From assembly GCF_000720325.1 (NCBI RefSeq), contig NZ_JOJM01000028.1:24065-88064 (forward strand): a DNA stretch of 64,000 nucleotides, read 5' to 3'. The notes beneath the pieces are model-generated. The model was not told the origin of the DNA and did not search any database. It worked only from the letters and a program-made list of their open reading frames with translations. Position numbers and translations under genes: made by a program. Numbering within the stretch: the stretch's first letter is position 1; each line of letters starts with the position of its first letter. This document shows positions 35,318 to 45,680 of the stretch, piece by piece. This DNA comes from Streptomyces sp. NRRL B-1347 (GTDB taxonomy: Bacteria; Actinomycetota; Actinomycetes; Streptomycetales; Streptomycetaceae).

Positions 35318-35456
35318 CCAGGCGCAGACCCAACTCGACCAGGGTCCAGCCCAGTTGGCTGCGGAGCGCCGCGCGCGGCGCTCTGCGGGGGGCTGCCGCG
35401 CGGTGCAGCTCGGCGGCGCGGGCGTCGTGCAGGAGCAGATGGATCTCGGGGTGCAC
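35247..35456 (-). CDS. small basic hypothetical protein
   Basis: A 69-residue protein beginning VHPEIHLLLHDARAAELHR with a later LGWTLVELGLRL segment. I recall many Streptomyces small proteins of this pattern, often next to regulators; their function is unknown. GTG 35456 has an AGGAG site and lies 14 bases after the ArsR gene stop, so the two are probably cotranscribed. The last 71 bases are antisense to the end of the S16 protease gene. Confidence 0.65.
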   Translation of the reverse strand: MHPEIHLLLHDARAAELHRAAAPRRAPRAALRSQLGWTLVELGLRLVSSSEPARPSAGPAARRPFRTAW

Positions 35457-35470
35457 GGTGGGTGCTCCTC

Positions 35471-36067
35471 TCAGGTGTCGGCCCCGGGTTTCGTCGGGAA
35501 CGAGTGCAGGTGGATGCGCACGCGGGCCGCGTCCGGAGTGCCCTCGTCGGGGGGCGACTTCCGGTAGCTTGAGATGAGTTCGTGGATCTTGCGGCCGAGC
35601 TCCGCGTTCTGCGCCGGGGTGAGTTGTAGCGTGAAGTCGCTCATGTCCGATGATTCGACCCACTCCTTGGACCAGTCGCCCTCGGTGCCGAGCCAGGTGG
35701 CCAGCTCCTGGGCGTGGTGCGTCGCGGCCTCGTGCAGATAGGCGTTGAGCGCGCCCCGCACCTCCGGGGTCGGGTCGGTGCGCAGCTGGTCGCCGAGGTA
35801 CGTGCCCTGGTGGACGGACCGCCACCAGCGCTCCCTGCCCTTGCCGCGCTCGGGGTCGTCCTCCGCGAAGCCGTACTCCGCGAGCTGGCGCAGGTGGTAG
35901 CTCGTCGCGCCGCTCGACTCGCCCAGGCGTTCCGCGAGTTGGGACGCCGTGGCCGGGCCGTCGAACCTCAGTGAGGTGAGCAGCCGCATCCGCAGCGGAT
36001 GCGCGAGGCCGCGCAGCGAGCGCGCGTCGAGATGATGGATCTTCCGAGGCTCCGGGTCCTGCGTCAT
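35471..36067 (-). CDS. ArsR-type winged helix-turn-helix regulator
   Basis: A 198-residue protein. Residues 12-95 form a helix-turn-helix (RSLRGLAHPLRMRLLTSLRF, ATASQLAERLGESSGATSYHLRQL), followed by a C-terminal region with no metal-binding cysteine cluster. It is thus the larger Streptomyces class rather than a metal sensor. ATG 36067 has an elaborate operator 17 bases upstream, suggesting autoregulation. It likely also affects the osmoprotectant operon, whose last gene ends on the far side of the operator, or the small downstream protein. Confidence 0.88.
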   Translation of the reverse strand: MTQDPEPRKIHHLDARSLRGLAHPLRMRLLTSLRFDGPATASQLAERLGESSGATSYHLRQLAEYGFAEDDPERGKGRERWWRSVHQGTYLGDQLRTDPTPEVRGALNAYLHEAATHHAQELATWLGTEGDWSKEWVESSDMSDFTLQLTPAQNAELGRKIHELISSYRKSPPDEGTPDAARVRIHLHSFPTKPGADT

Positions 36068-36083
36068 GCCTGTCAGCCTACGC

Positions 36084-36131
36084 ATGCAAAGACTCCGTTG
36101 CAACGCATTCTTTGCAAGGGAGTCTTTGCAT
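36084..36131. promoter_or_regulatory. multi-site operator/promoter of the ArsR-type gene
   Basis: Perfect 13-bp inverted repeat ATGCAAAGACTCC (36084-36096) and GGAGTCTTTGCAT (36119-36131). A third copy of the TCTTTGCA octamer and a TTGCAA palindrome lie in the 22-base spacer. The octamer occurs three times in 48 bases, 17 bases before the regulator start. Confidence 0.75.
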
Positions 36132-36168
36132 GGCCGGAACCCGGCGGCAGGCGGCCGGTGGCCCCGGG

Positions 36169-37143
36169 CTACTCCTTCACGAAGCCCTGCTCCACCATCC
36201 AGTCCTTCGCCACCTCGTGCGGGTCCTCGCCGTCCACGTCGACCTTGGAGTTCAGGTCCTGCGCCACCTTGTTGTCGAGCTTCTTCGTGATGGGCGCGAG
36301 GACATCCGCGATCTCCGGGTACTTCTTCAGGGTCTTGCTGTTGATCTCGGGAGCCGCGTTGTAGTTGGGGAAGAAGTGGCGGTCGTCCGCCATCGTCGTC
36401 AGGTTCATCGCCTTGATGCGGCCGTCCGTCGTGAAGACCTCGCCGTAGGTGCAACTGCCCTTCTCCGCCTGGGTGTAGATGATCCCGGTGTCCATCTGCG
36501 TGATGTTCCCGGCCGGGAGCTTCATGCCGTACGCCTTCTGCATGCCCGGCAGGCCGTCCGCGCGGTTGGCGAACTCGCCCTCCACGCACACCGTGACGGC
36601 CTTGGAGTCCCGCTGCGCGAGGGCTGCGACGTCGGAGAGCGTCTTGGTGCCGTACTTCTTGAAGTTGGACTCGTTCATCGCCAGCGCGTAGGTGTTGTTG
36701 AGCGAGGCGGGCGGCAGCCAGGTCAGGCCGTTCTTCGCGTCCGCCTCGCGGACCACCTCCCACTGCTGGTGCGGGTCGGTGACGGGCTTGGAGTTGCCGA
36801 GGTAGGTGATCCACGCGGTGCCCGTGTACTCGTACATGGCGTCCGCGTCGCCGCCCTTGACCGCCTCCCGGGCGCCGATCGAGCCCTGGATGCCGGTGCG
36901 GTCCAGGACGTCGGCGCCCGCCGCCTGGAAGGCGATGCCCATGATCGCGCCGAGGATCAGCTGCTCGGTGAACTCCTTGGACGTGACGGTGAGATCGGCG
37001 CCCTCCAGGGGCTTGCCCCGGCCGACGGTGCCGGGCTCCACGTCGTCCACCATCGGCGAGCCGCTGGTCAGACCGCAGCCGCCCGCGGCCAGGACGATCC
37101 CGGCCACGGCGCCCAGCGCCTTCGTACGCGACGCGAGCCTCAT
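36169..37143 (-). CDS. osmoprotectant (glycine betaine/choline) ABC transporter substrate-binding lipoprotein
   Basis: A 324-residue lipoprotein (AAGGC lipobox, Cys23) of the OpuAC/ProX type. The conserved TSKEFTEQLILG and the middle DAMYEYTGTAWITYLG match the family that captures quaternary amines. Its ATG overlaps the stop of the upstream permease (ATGA at 37140). Last gene of the four-gene importer operon read on the minus strand: permease, ATPase, permease, binding protein. Confidence 0.92.
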   Translation of the reverse strand: MRLASRTKALGAVAGIVLAAGGCGLTSGSPMVDDVEPGTVGRGKPLEGADLTVTSKEFTEQLILGAIMGIAFQAAGADVLDRTGIQGSIGAREAVKGGDADAMYEYTGTAWITYLGNSKPVTDPHQQWEVVREADAKNGLTWLPPASLNNTYALAMNESNFKKYGTKTLSDVAALAQRDSKAVTVCVEGEFANRADGLPGMQKAYGMKLPAGNITQMDTGIIYTQAEKGSCTYGEVFTTDGRIKAMNLTTMADDRHFFPNYNAAPEINSKTLKKYPEIADVLAPITKKLDNKVAQDLNSKVDVDGEDPHEVAKDWMVEQGFVKE

Positions 37144-38039
37144 GAGCGCACCTCCAGGCCGCGGGGGCTGAGGACCACTTCGGCGAGCGACGCCAGCCAG
37201 TCCACGAGCAGGGCGAGCACCACCGTCAGGATCGAGCCGAGCATCAGGACCGGCATGCGCTGGTTGGTGATGCCCGTGGTGATGAGGACGCCGAGGCCGC
37301 CTCCGCCGCCGAAGGTCGCGAGCGTCGCCGTGCCGACGTTCAGGACGAGCGCGGTGCGCACGCCCGCGAGGATCAGCGGCACGGCCAGCGGGAGTTCGAC
37401 CCTGGCGAGCACGCCGAGCGGCGACATGCCGATGCCCCGCGCGGCCTCCAGGAGGGTGGGGTCGTTCGCCTTGAGGCCCGCGATCGTGTTGGAGAGCACC
37501 GGCAGGACGGCGTAGATGATGATGCCCGTCAGGGCCGCCTTCTCGCCGATGCCCATCCAGATCACCAGGAGCGCGAGCAGGCCGATCGCGGGGGTCGCCT
37601 GGCCCATGTTCGCCAGGGCCATCGCCACCGGGGCGCCCTTGCGGAACCGGCGCCGCGTCAGCAGGATCCCCAGCGGGATCGCGATGATCAGCACGAAGAA
37701 GGTGGAGATCGCTGTCAGCTCGACGTGCTGCCGCAGGGCCTTGCCCACCTGTCCGTTGGACAGCGCGTTCTTGGAGATCTCGTCCAGGTCCGCCTGCTCG
37801 AACCAGAGCCAGGTGGCGATGAGCACCGCCGCGAGCAGGGCGGGCAGGAACGTCAGCTTCTGCCACGTCACCCGGCGCGGCTCGCGCGCCACCGGGGTCG
37901 CGGGCGCCTCCTGCTCGGCCTCGCCCTCGTCGCGGAAGGCCAGGCCCTTGACCTCGTGCTCGCCGCGCGGGCGCGACGCCTGGCGGGCGGCGTGCTTGCG
38001 TTCGGGGACGCGCGGCTCGTTCCCGGGCGGCGGGCTCAC
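37140..38039 (-). CDS. osmoprotectant ABC transporter permease
   Basis: A 299-residue OpuCB/ProW-type permease with an extra hydrophilic N-terminal ~75 residues. About six membrane segments follow. The EAA loop reads EAARGIGMSPLGVLARVELPLA. GTG 38039 overlaps the ATPase stop (GTGA), which fixes the start. The unrelated upstream frame is the ATPase read in another phase. Confidence 0.92.
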   Translation of the reverse strand: MSPPPGNEPRVPERKHAARQASRPRGEHEVKGLAFRDEGEAEQEAPATPVAREPRRVTWQKLTFLPALLAAVLIATWLWFEQADLDEISKNALSNGQVGKALRQHVELTAISTFFVLIIAIPLGILLTRRRFRKGAPVAMALANMGQATPAIGLLALLVIWMGIGEKAALTGIIIYAVLPVLSNTIAGLKANDPTLLEAARGIGMSPLGVLARVELPLAVPLILAGVRTALVLNVGTATLATFGGGGGLGVLITTGITNQRMPVLMLGSILTVVLALLVDWLASLAEVVLSPRGLEVRS

Positions 38040-39385
38040 GCCTTCGCCTCCCCGCCGCCGTCGCCTTCCTGCTCCTTGTGGGTCAACTGGGCGCGCTGCT
38101 CCTCCAGTTCGTGCTGGTGCTCCAGGGCGTCGAGGCGGTCGGCCTCCAGCATCTCGTGCACGGAGTTCATCAGCGTCTCCATGTCGACGACGCCCGTGTA
38201 CTCGCCGCGCCGCCCGGTCACGGCGACCCGGCCCGCGTTGTCGGTGAGCACGGCCTCCAGGGCGTCGCGGAGCGTGGCGTCCCGGGTCACCGTGTCGTGC
38301 ACGAGGGTGCCCGCGCGGGCCAGGGAGCCCTTGGCGCGCATCAGGTCGCCGCGCCTGAGCCACTTGTAGGGGCGGCCGCGCTTGTCGAGCAGGAGCAGTT
38401 CGTTGGTGCCGCTCGCGCGCAGCTTGTCGAAGATGTCCTGGAGCGGGTCGTCGATCGTCACCGTCGGCACGTCGGCCATCTCCACGTCCCGTACGCGCGT
38501 CAGGTTCAGCCGCTTCAGGGCCGCCCCTGCGCCGACGAAGCCCGACACGAAGTCGTCGGCCGGGTTGGTGAGGATCGCCTCCGGGGTGTCGAACTGCGCG
38601 ATGTGCGAGCGCTCGCGGAGCACCGCGATGCGATCGCCCAGCTTGATCGCCTCGTCGAAGTCGTGCGTGACGAAGACGATCGTCTTGTGCAGCTCGTGCT
38701 GGAGCCGGATCAGCTCGTCCTGGAGGTGGTCGCGGGTGATCGGGTCGACCGCGCCGAACGGCTCGTCCATCAGGAGCACGGGCGGATCGGCCGCGAGCGC
38801 CCGGGCCACGCCCACGCGTTGCTGCTGGCCGCCGGAGAGCTGGCGCGGATAGCGGCCGTGGAACTCGGCCGGGTCGAGCCCGACCAGGTCCAGCATCTCC
38901 TCCACCCGCTCCTTGATCCGGGCCTTGCCCCAGCCGACCATCCTCGGCACGAGCGCGATGTTCTGGGCGACCGTCATGTGCGGGAAGAGGCCGGAGGACT
39001 GGATGGCGTAGCCGACCTTGCGGCGCAGCTTCACCGGGTCGATGTCGGTGACGTCCTCGCCGTTGATGCGGATGCGGCCGCTGGTCGGCTCGATCAGGCG
39101 GTTGATCATCTTCAGCGTGGTGGACTTGCCGCAGCCCGAGGGGCCGACGAAGATCACGATCTCGCCCGCCTTGATCTCCATGTTCACGCTGTCCACGGCC
39201 GGTTCGGAGCTGCCCGGGTAGCGCTTGGTGAGGCTCTCCAGCTCGATCGTCGCGCCGGTGGTGGTGGCGGGACCGGGGGCGCCCGGCGGCGCGGGCGAGG
39301 TCGCGGTGGAGCCCGCCTGGTCGGTGGTCGCGCCCGCCGCGTCGGGCGCGGGCGACGGTGCGGGCCTCTCCGGAGTCTCAGACAC
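38036..39385 (-). CDS. osmoprotectant ABC transporter ATPase with C-terminal CBS domains
   Basis: A 449-residue protein. An Ala/Pro-rich tail of about 45 residues comes first, then the ATPase: Walker [10 protein letters not shown], signature LSGGQQQR, Walker B VLLMDEP, H-loop VTHD. Two CBS domains follow (about 310-425), as in OpuA/ProV, where they sense ionic strength or cyclic di-AMP. Start GTG 39385 overlaps the first permease by 8 bases. The tail is Gln/Glu-rich. Confidence 0.94.
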   Translation of the reverse strand: MSETPERPAPSPAPDAAGATTDQAGSTATSPAPPGAPGPATTTGATIELESLTKRYPGSSEPAVDSVNMEIKAGEIVIFVGPSGCGKSTTLKMINRLIEPTSGRIRINGEDVTDIDPVKLRRKVGYAIQSSGLFPHMTVAQNIALVPRMVGWGKARIKERVEEMLDLVGLDPAEFHGRYPRQLSGGQQQRVGVARALAADPPVLLMDEPFGAVDPITRDHLQDELIRLQHELHKTIVFVTHDFDEAIKLGDRIAVLRERSHIAQFDTPEAILTNPADDFVSGFVGAGAALKRLNLTRVRDVEMADVPTVTIDDPLQDIFDKLRASGTNELLLLDKRGRPYKWLRRGDLMRAKGSLARAGTLVHDTVTRDATLRDALEAVLTDNAGRVAVTGRRGEYTGVVDMETLMNSVHEMLEADRLDALEHQHELEEQRAQLTHKEQEGDGGGEAKA

Positions 39386-40037
39386 GGATCCCCCTCGGAA
39401 TCGTCAGACGGCCGATCAGGACGTACGCGGCGTCGAAGAGCAGCGCCAGGACGATGATCCCGAGCGTGCCCGCGAGCACTTGGTTGAGCGCGTTCTTGCT
39501 GCCGAGCGAGGCGATGCCGCGGAAGATCTCGTTGCCGAGCCCGGGCCCGGAGGCGTAGGCGGCGATCGCGGCGATGCCCATCAGCATCTGGGTGGAGACC
39601 CGGATGCCGGTCAGGATCGGCGGCCACGCCAGCGGCAGCTCGATGCGCACGAGCCGGTGCAGGCGGGACATCCCGATGCCCTTGGCCGCGTCCACCAGGG
39701 TGGGGTCGACGCCCCGCAGGCCCACGATGGAGTTGCGCACGATCGGAAGGAGGCCGTACAGCGTCAGGGCCGTCACCGTCGGCGCGACGCCGAGGCCCAC
39801 GACCGGGATCAGCAGACCGATCATGGCGAGCGAAGGGATCGTCAGGATCGTGGAGGTCGCGGTCGTGGCGAGGTTGCCCGCCCACTCGCTGCGGTACGTC
39901 ACCACGCCGATCAGCACGCCGATGACCGTGGCCACCACCATGCACTGGAAGACGGCGCTGGCGTGCTGGTACGCGTCCATCAGCAACTGCTGGTGACGGT
40001 TGCCGAGGTAGTCCCAGAAGTTCACCGTGCCGCTCAC
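39378..40037 (-). CDS. osmoprotectant ABC transporter permease
   Basis: A 219-residue OpuCD/ProW-type permease, first gene of the importer operon. The EAA-type loop is DAAKGIGMSRLHRLVRIELPLA. GTG 40037. It is smaller than the other permease, lacking the N-terminal extension. The pair probably forms a heterodimeric channel. Confidence 0.92.
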   Translation of the reverse strand: MSGTVNFWDYLGNRHQQLLMDAYQHASAVFQCMVVATVIGVLIGVVTYRSEWAGNLATTATSTILTIPSLAMIGLLIPVVGLGVAPTVTALTLYGLLPIVRNSIVGLRGVDPTLVDAAKGIGMSRLHRLVRIELPLAWPPILTGIRVSTQMLMGIAAIAAYASGPGLGNEIFRGIASLGSKNALNQVLAGTLGIIVLALLFDAAYVLIGRLTIPRGIRV

Positions 40038-40056
40038 CTCGCGGGGTGCGCCAGAC

Positions 40057-40079
40057 GGCGCGGGGAGTCTCCCCGCGCC
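40057..40079. terminator. terminator between asnC-type gene and importer operon
   Basis: Perfect 10-bp stem GGCGCGGGGA / TCCCCGCGCC with a GTC loop, 55 bases past the AsnC gene stop in its direction of transcription. Confidence 0.75.
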
Positions 40080-40133
40080 CGCGTGCGTCGTACGGGTGGA
40101 ACGTCCTACTCCCTACCCACGTCGACCGTGCCG

Positions 40134-40601
40134 TCAGCCGCCGGACGCCTGCTCCACCAGCGGGATGATCCGCAGCGGAACGGGGTTCTCCATGACGATC
40201 GCCGTGGAGGCCCGGACGATGCCATCAAAACCCACCACCCGGTCGATCACACGTTGGAGATCCGCGTTCGAGCGGGCCACCAGACGGCACAGCATGTCGC
40301 CGTGCCCGGTGATGGTGTGCAGTTCGAGGACCTCCGCCACACCCGCCAAATGCGCCCGCACGTCGGCGCCCTGGCCCTGTTTGATCTCCAGGGTCGCGAA
40401 CGCCGTGACCGGGTAGCCGAGCGCCGCGGGGTCCACGTCGGGGCCGAAGCCGCGGATGACTCCGTTCGACTGAAGCCGGTCCATGCGGGCCTGCACCGTG
40501 CCGCGTGCGACGCCGAGCCTGCGGGACGCCTCCAGGACGCCGATCCGCGGCTCCCGCGCGAGCAGCACGATGAGCCTGCCGTCCAGATGATCGATCGCCA
40601 T
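40134..40601 (-). CDS. Lrp/AsnC family regulator
   Basis: A 155-residue protein with an N-terminal helix-turn-helix (LDGRLIVLLAREPRIGVLEA, RGTVQARMDRLQ) and a C-terminal RAM ligand-binding domain. It is divergent from hppD with a 121-base shared region containing an inverted repeat. This arrangement and family suggest it regulates HPPD in response to an aromatic amino acid or its keto acid. Confidence 0.92.
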   Translation of the reverse strand: MAIDHLDGRLIVLLAREPRIGVLEASRRLGVARGTVQARMDRLQSNGVIRGFGPDVDPAALGYPVTAFATLEIKQGQGADVRAHLAGVAEVLELHTITGHGDMLCRLVARSNADLQRVIDRVVGFDGIVRASTAIVMENPVPLRIIPLVEQASGG

Positions 40602-40623
40602 GCCGCCTCCGAAGTAGTCATGA

Positions 40624-41868
<1,245 letters not shown>

Positions 41869-41899
41869 CCGGGCCTTCGCTCGTAACCACCCGTCCGCC

Positions 41900-41942
41900 G
41901 CTGTGGGCAATCGTCCCGCAGGGCGGGACGGGTGGGCACAGC
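41900..41942. repeat. dispersed nested-hairpin repeat between hppD and the TPR gene
   Basis: Outer GCTGTG/CACAGC and inner GTCCCGC-AGG-GCGGGAC stems. I recognise this GGCAATCGTCCCGC type as a common Streptomyces intergenic element. It sits between two convergent genes and probably terminates both. Confidence 0.65.
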
Positions 41943-41955
41943 CCCTGGGTGCCGC

Positions 41956-43524
41956 TCAGCGTGGGGCCCGGGCCGGGGCGGGGAGCTTCGGCACCGGGGC
42001 CCCCGGCGGGGCGTAGACCTCGGCGGGGCCGCCCTCGGGCGGGTCGCCCAGGGCCTGGAGGGCGTCGCGCGCCGCCGCGGCGCCCAGCGGCGAGAAGTAC
42101 GGGTTCACCCGCAGCGCCTCCGACAGATGCCGCCGCGCGGCCCCGTAACGGCCGAGCTCCCGCTCGATCTCCCCCCGGTGATAGGCGAACACCGCGCTGC
42201 GCGGCCCCTTCTTCATCGCCCGCTCCGCGAACGTGAGCCCGGCCGCCGGGTCCCCGGCCCGGTGCAGCGCCCACCCCAGCGCGTCCGCGTTCTCCGGACT
42301 CCCGTGCCGCGCGAACTCCGCCCGGAGCCGCCGCACCGCGGCCTCCGCGTCCCCGTGGTCGGCCTCGAAGAGCCCGAGCACCCGCTCGTCGCTCACACCC
42401 CCGCGCCCGGCGTCCCTGACCCGCGCCCGCAGCAGGTCGTACTGCGCCCGCGCGGCCGGCACCAGCTTCAAGGACTCGTACAACTCGCCCAGCTCCAGGG
42501 CGTACTGCGGCTCGGGCCACTTGGCGAGCGCGCTCCGGTAGGCCTGCAGCGCCTCCGACGTGCGGCCGAGCGCGGCGAGGGCGCGCCCCTTCGCCGCGAG
42601 CGAGGGATGGTGCCCGGGCTCCGCCGCGAGCGCCGCCTCGACGTAGCGCAGCGCCTGCGCGGGCTCGCCCCGCTCCCAGGACAGCTCCCCGACCCGGTGC
42701 AGCCCCGCGGCCCGCTCGGCGGGACCCTCGGCGAGGGCCGCGGCGTCGGCGAGCGCGGCCGCCGCGTTCTCGCGCCAGCCGCGGTCGCGGTAGACCGTCC
42801 CGGCGAGCGCCCTGACGGCGGCGCCGGACTTCAGCTTCTGGAGCGTCTCCAGGGAGCGGGTCACGCCCTTGGCGTCACCGAGGCCCCGGTAGGCGTCGAT
42901 GAGCACCGGATACGTCGTCCACCGCTTCGGCGCGAGCCGCGCCGCCCGCTCGCCCCACGTCCGCGCCGCCCGGTAGTCGTGCCGCGCGTTGGCGAGCGCC
43001 GCGAGGCCGGCGAGGGCGGCCACGTTCCCCTCGGGCCGCGCCTTCAGGGACGTGCGCAGCGCGTGCTCGGCCTTCGGGTAGGACATGAAGTCGCCGGTGC
43101 GCGCGCCCCGTTCGACGTACGCCGAACCGAGCACCGCCCACGACTGGTCGTCGCCGGGGTGCGCCCGCAGATGGGCCTCGCGCTCGCCGATGAGCGCGGC
43201 CAGATCGGGCAGCGACGCCGGGACGCCGGTGCCCGCGGCGGCCAGGGCCCGCCCGGCAGGACCGGGCGCGGGCGGCGCCGCCCGCTCGCCCGACCGCGGC
43301 AGGAGCACGAGCACGCCGCCGAGCACGACGGCGCCCGCCACGGACGCGGCGAGGGCCCAGCGCAGGCCGCGGCGGCGCGGCCGCCGCTCCTCGGCGAGCC
43401 CGTCGAGCAGCCGGGCCACGGAAGCGGCGGGCCCCAGGGCGGGCGCCCCTGCGGCGCCGTCGGCCGGGGTCTCGGCGGGGCCGTCGGCCGGGTCCTCGGA
43501 CGCGCTGCGCTTCTCCGTCTCCAT
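41956..43524 (-). CDS. membrane-anchored tetratricopeptide repeat protein
   Basis: A 522-residue protein. After a ~50-residue cytoplasmic tail rich in Ala/Pro/Glu there is a membrane helix (WALAASVAGAVVLGGVLVLL). About 10 TPR-like helical repeats follow (for example AVLGSAYVERGA, ALAKWPEPQYALELGELYE, ALGWALHRAGDPAAGLTFAE). TPR arrays are protein-binding scaffolds. The partner is unknown. ATG 43524 is used. GTG 43533 would add three residues. Confidence 0.85.
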   Translation of the reverse strand: METEKRSASEDPADGPAETPADGAAGAPALGPAASVARLLDGLAEERRPRRRGLRWALAASVAGAVVLGGVLVLLPRSGERAAPPAPGPAGRALAAAGTGVPASLPDLAALIGEREAHLRAHPGDDQSWAVLGSAYVERGARTGDFMSYPKAEHALRTSLKARPEGNVAALAGLAALANARHDYRAARTWGERAARLAPKRWTTYPVLIDAYRGLGDAKGVTRSLETLQKLKSGAAVRALAGTVYRDRGWRENAAAALADAAALAEGPAERAAGLHRVGELSWERGEPAQALRYVEAALAAEPGHHPSLAAKGRALAALGRTSEALQAYRSALAKWPEPQYALELGELYESLKLVPAARAQYDLLRARVRDAGRGGVSDERVLGLFEADHGDAEAAVRRLRAEFARHGSPENADALGWALHRAGDPAAGLTFAERAMKKGPRSAVFAYHRGEIERELGRYGAARRHLSEALRVNPYFSPLGAAAARDALQALGDPPEGGPAEVYAPPGAPVPKLPAPARAPR

Positions 43525-43621
43525 GGCGCTCACTGTGCGTCAATACGAAGATCGCGTCGCGGCACGCGAAGGGCGTCGCACACGGGTTCACACCGATGGC
43601 CCCGAGTGCGAGGCTGTGATC

Positions 43622-44992
43622 ATGAGCAGCGCCCTCATCGAAGCCCTCCGGGCGGGCCTCCCCGCCGACGCGGTCCTCACCGACCCGGACGTCACGTCCT
43701 CGTACGCGCACGACATGGCGAGCTTCTGCGCGGCGGGCAGCCCGGCCGCGGTCGTCCTGCCCCGCACCGTCGAGCAGGTCCAGCACGTCCTGCGCACGGC
43801 CACCGAGCTGCGCGTGCCCGTCGTGCCGCAGGGCGCCCGCACCGGCCTGTCGGGCGGGGCCAACGCCACCGACGGCTGCGTCGTGCTCTCGCTCGTGAAG
43901 ATGGACCGCATCCTGGAGATCAACCCCGTCGACCGCGTCGCCGTCGTCGAGCCCGGCGTCGTCAACGCCGCGCTCTCGCGCGCGGTCGCCGCACACGGCC
44001 TCGCCTACCCGCCCGATCCCTCCAGCTGGGAGACGTGCACCATCGGCGGGAACATCGGCACCGCGTCGGGCGGCCTGTGCTGCGTGAAGTACGGCGTGAC
44101 GGCCGAGTACGTCCTCGGCCTCGACGTCGTCCTCGCCGACGGCCGCCTCCTGCGCACCGGCCGCCGCACCGCCAAGGGCGTCGCCGGATACGACCTGACG
44201 CGCCTGTTCGTCGGCTCCGAGGGCAGCCTCGGCGTCGTCGTCCGCGCGATCCTCGCGCTCAAGCCGCAGCCGCCTCAACAGCTCGTCCTGGCGGCCGAGT
44301 TCGCCTCGGCGGCCGCGGCCTGCGACGCCGTCTGCAAGATCATGGAGGGGGGACACGTGCCCTCGCTCCTGGAGCTGATGGACCGCACCACGATCCGGGC
44401 CGTCAACTCCCTCGCCCACATGGGCCTGCCGGAGACCACGGAAGCCCTGCTCCTCGCCGCCTTCGACACCCCGGACCCGACCGCGGACCTCGCCGCCGTC
44501 GGCGCCCTGTGCGAGGCCGCGGGCGCCACCCAGGTCGTCCCGGCCGAGGACGCGGCCGAGTCCGAACTCCTGCTCCAGGCGCGCCGCCTGTCGCTCACCG
44601 CCCTCGAAGCGGTCAAGGGCACCACGATGATCGACGACGTGTGCGTGCCGCGCTCCCGGCTCGGCGACATGCTCGACGGCGTCGAGCGCATCGCCGACAA
44701 GTACGCCCTGACCATCGGCGTGTGCGCGCACGCGGGCGACGGCAACACGCACCCCACCGTCTGCTTCGACGCCGCCGACCCCGACGAGTCGCGGCGCGCC
44801 CGCGAGTCCTTCGACGAGATCATGGCCCTCGGCCTGGAACTCGGCGGCACCATCACCGGCGAGCACGGCGTCGGCGTCCTCAAGAAGGAGTGGCTGGCGC
44901 GCGAACTCGGACCCGTCGGCGTCGAGATGCAGCGCGCCGTCAAGGCCGCCTTCGACCCGCACCACCTCCTCAACCCCGGCAAGCTCTTCTGA
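43622..44992 (+). CDS. FAD-linked oxidase, GlcD/lactate dehydrogenase type
   Basis: A 456-residue flavoprotein of the vanillyl-alcohol oxidase fold. The FAD-binding PCMH part is seen at about 40-220 (VVPQGARTGLSGGAN, TIGGNIGTASGG, VGSEGSLGVV). The C-terminal substrate domain has THAHAGDGN-like CAHAGDGNTHP and ends GEHGVGVLKK...LLNPGKLF. It probably oxidises glycolate or D-lactate, and the exact acid is not decided. ATG 43622 start. Confidence 0.9.
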   Translation: MSSALIEALRAGLPADAVLTDPDVTSSYAHDMASFCAAGSPAAVVLPRTVEQVQHVLRTATELRVPVVPQGARTGLSGGANATDGCVVLSLVKMDRILEINPVDRVAVVEPGVVNAALSRAVAAHGLAYPPDPSSWETCTIGGNIGTASGGLCCVKYGVTAEYVLGLDVVLADGRLLRTGRRTAKGVAGYDLTRLFVGSEGSLGVVVRAILALKPQPPQQLVLAAEFASAAAACDAVCKIMEGGHVPSLLELMDRTTIRAVNSLAHMGLPETTEALLLAAFDTPDPTADLAAVGALCEAAGATQVVPAEDAAESELLLQARRLSLTALEAVKGTTMIDDVCVPRSRLGDMLDGVERIADKYALTIGVCAHAGDGNTHPTVCFDAADPDESRRARESFDEIMALGLELGGTITGEHGVGVLKKEWLARELGPVGVEMQRAVKAAFDPHHLLNPGKLF

Positions 44993-45044
44993 GAGCCCTC
45001 GCTCTCACCCGCCTCCGCGCCGTGCGCCCCCGTGACGCCCGCGC

Positions 45045-45524
45045 TCACTCACCGTCCTTGGACTCGTCAGAGGGCCACGGGTCCCGCAGCCACAGCTCGT
45101 CGGCGCGGCCGGGGGTGGGGGCGAGCAGCTCGGCGAGGCCGTCGTCGATGCCGAGCCGCTCGGCCTCAGAGCCCGGAGGGACCACCCGCAGGGTGCGCTC
45201 CAGCCAGGCCGACACGGCGGGTGCCGGGGCCTCCAGGAGCGCGTCCCCGTCGGGGGAGCTCAGCGCCATCAGGACCACGGACTTCCCCTCGACCTTCGTC
45301 GGCCACACCCGCACGTCGCCGTGGCCGCACGGCCGGAACACCCCCTCCACGAGCAGTTCCCGGGCGAACGTCCAGTTCACCGGGTTCTCGGAGCCGATGT
45401 GAAAGGCGATGTGGACGGCGTACGGATCGTCGGTGCGGTAGCTGAGCCGGGCCGGGACGGGGATCGAGCGCTCCGGCGAGAGGACCAGTTTCAGCTCCAG
45501 CTCGCGTTCCACCACGGTGTGCAT
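45045..45524 (-). CDS. ssgG: SsgA-like sporulation/cell division protein (SsgG type)
   Basis: A 159-residue member of the actinomycete-only SsgA-like family controlling septum placement and spore maturation. Family motifs: LSYRTDDPYAVHIAFH, FARELLVEGVFRPCGHGDVRVWP, VLMALSSPDGDALLEAPA. The assignment to SsgG rests on my memory that ssgG lies beside this oxidase and the TPR/HppD genes in S. coelicolor. Family membership itself is firm. ATG 45524 follows GGAAGGAAG. Confidence 0.85.
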   Translation of the reverse strand: MHTVVERELELKLVLSPERSIPVPARLSYRTDDPYAVHIAFHIGSENPVNWTFARELLVEGVFRPCGHGDVRVWPTKVEGKSVVLMALSSPDGDALLEAPAPAVSAWLERTLRVVPPGSEAERLGIDDGLAELLAPTPGRADELWLRDPWPSDESKDGE

Positions 45525-45620
45525 ATCGCTCGCGCTTCCTTCCTTTGTTCGCTTTCTCCGTGCGGACCCGGAACAGGCCCGCAGAGAGTCAGAGCGCGAG
45601 GAGCGCCGCGCATTACGCGA

Positions 45621-45651
45621 CTTCGGGAAAGTTTTTCGAGAACTTTCGAAG
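45621..45651. promoter_or_regulatory. AT-rich inverted repeat upstream of ssgG
   Basis: GAAAGTT-(7)-AACTTTC (45627-45647), extended by CTTCG/CGAAG. It lies about 100 bases upstream of the ssgG start and contains CGAGAACTTTCG, a CGAAA-TTTCG-like element. Confidence 0.45.
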
Positions 45652-45680
45652 GGGTTCGTACGGGCTCGTGCGGGATGCCG

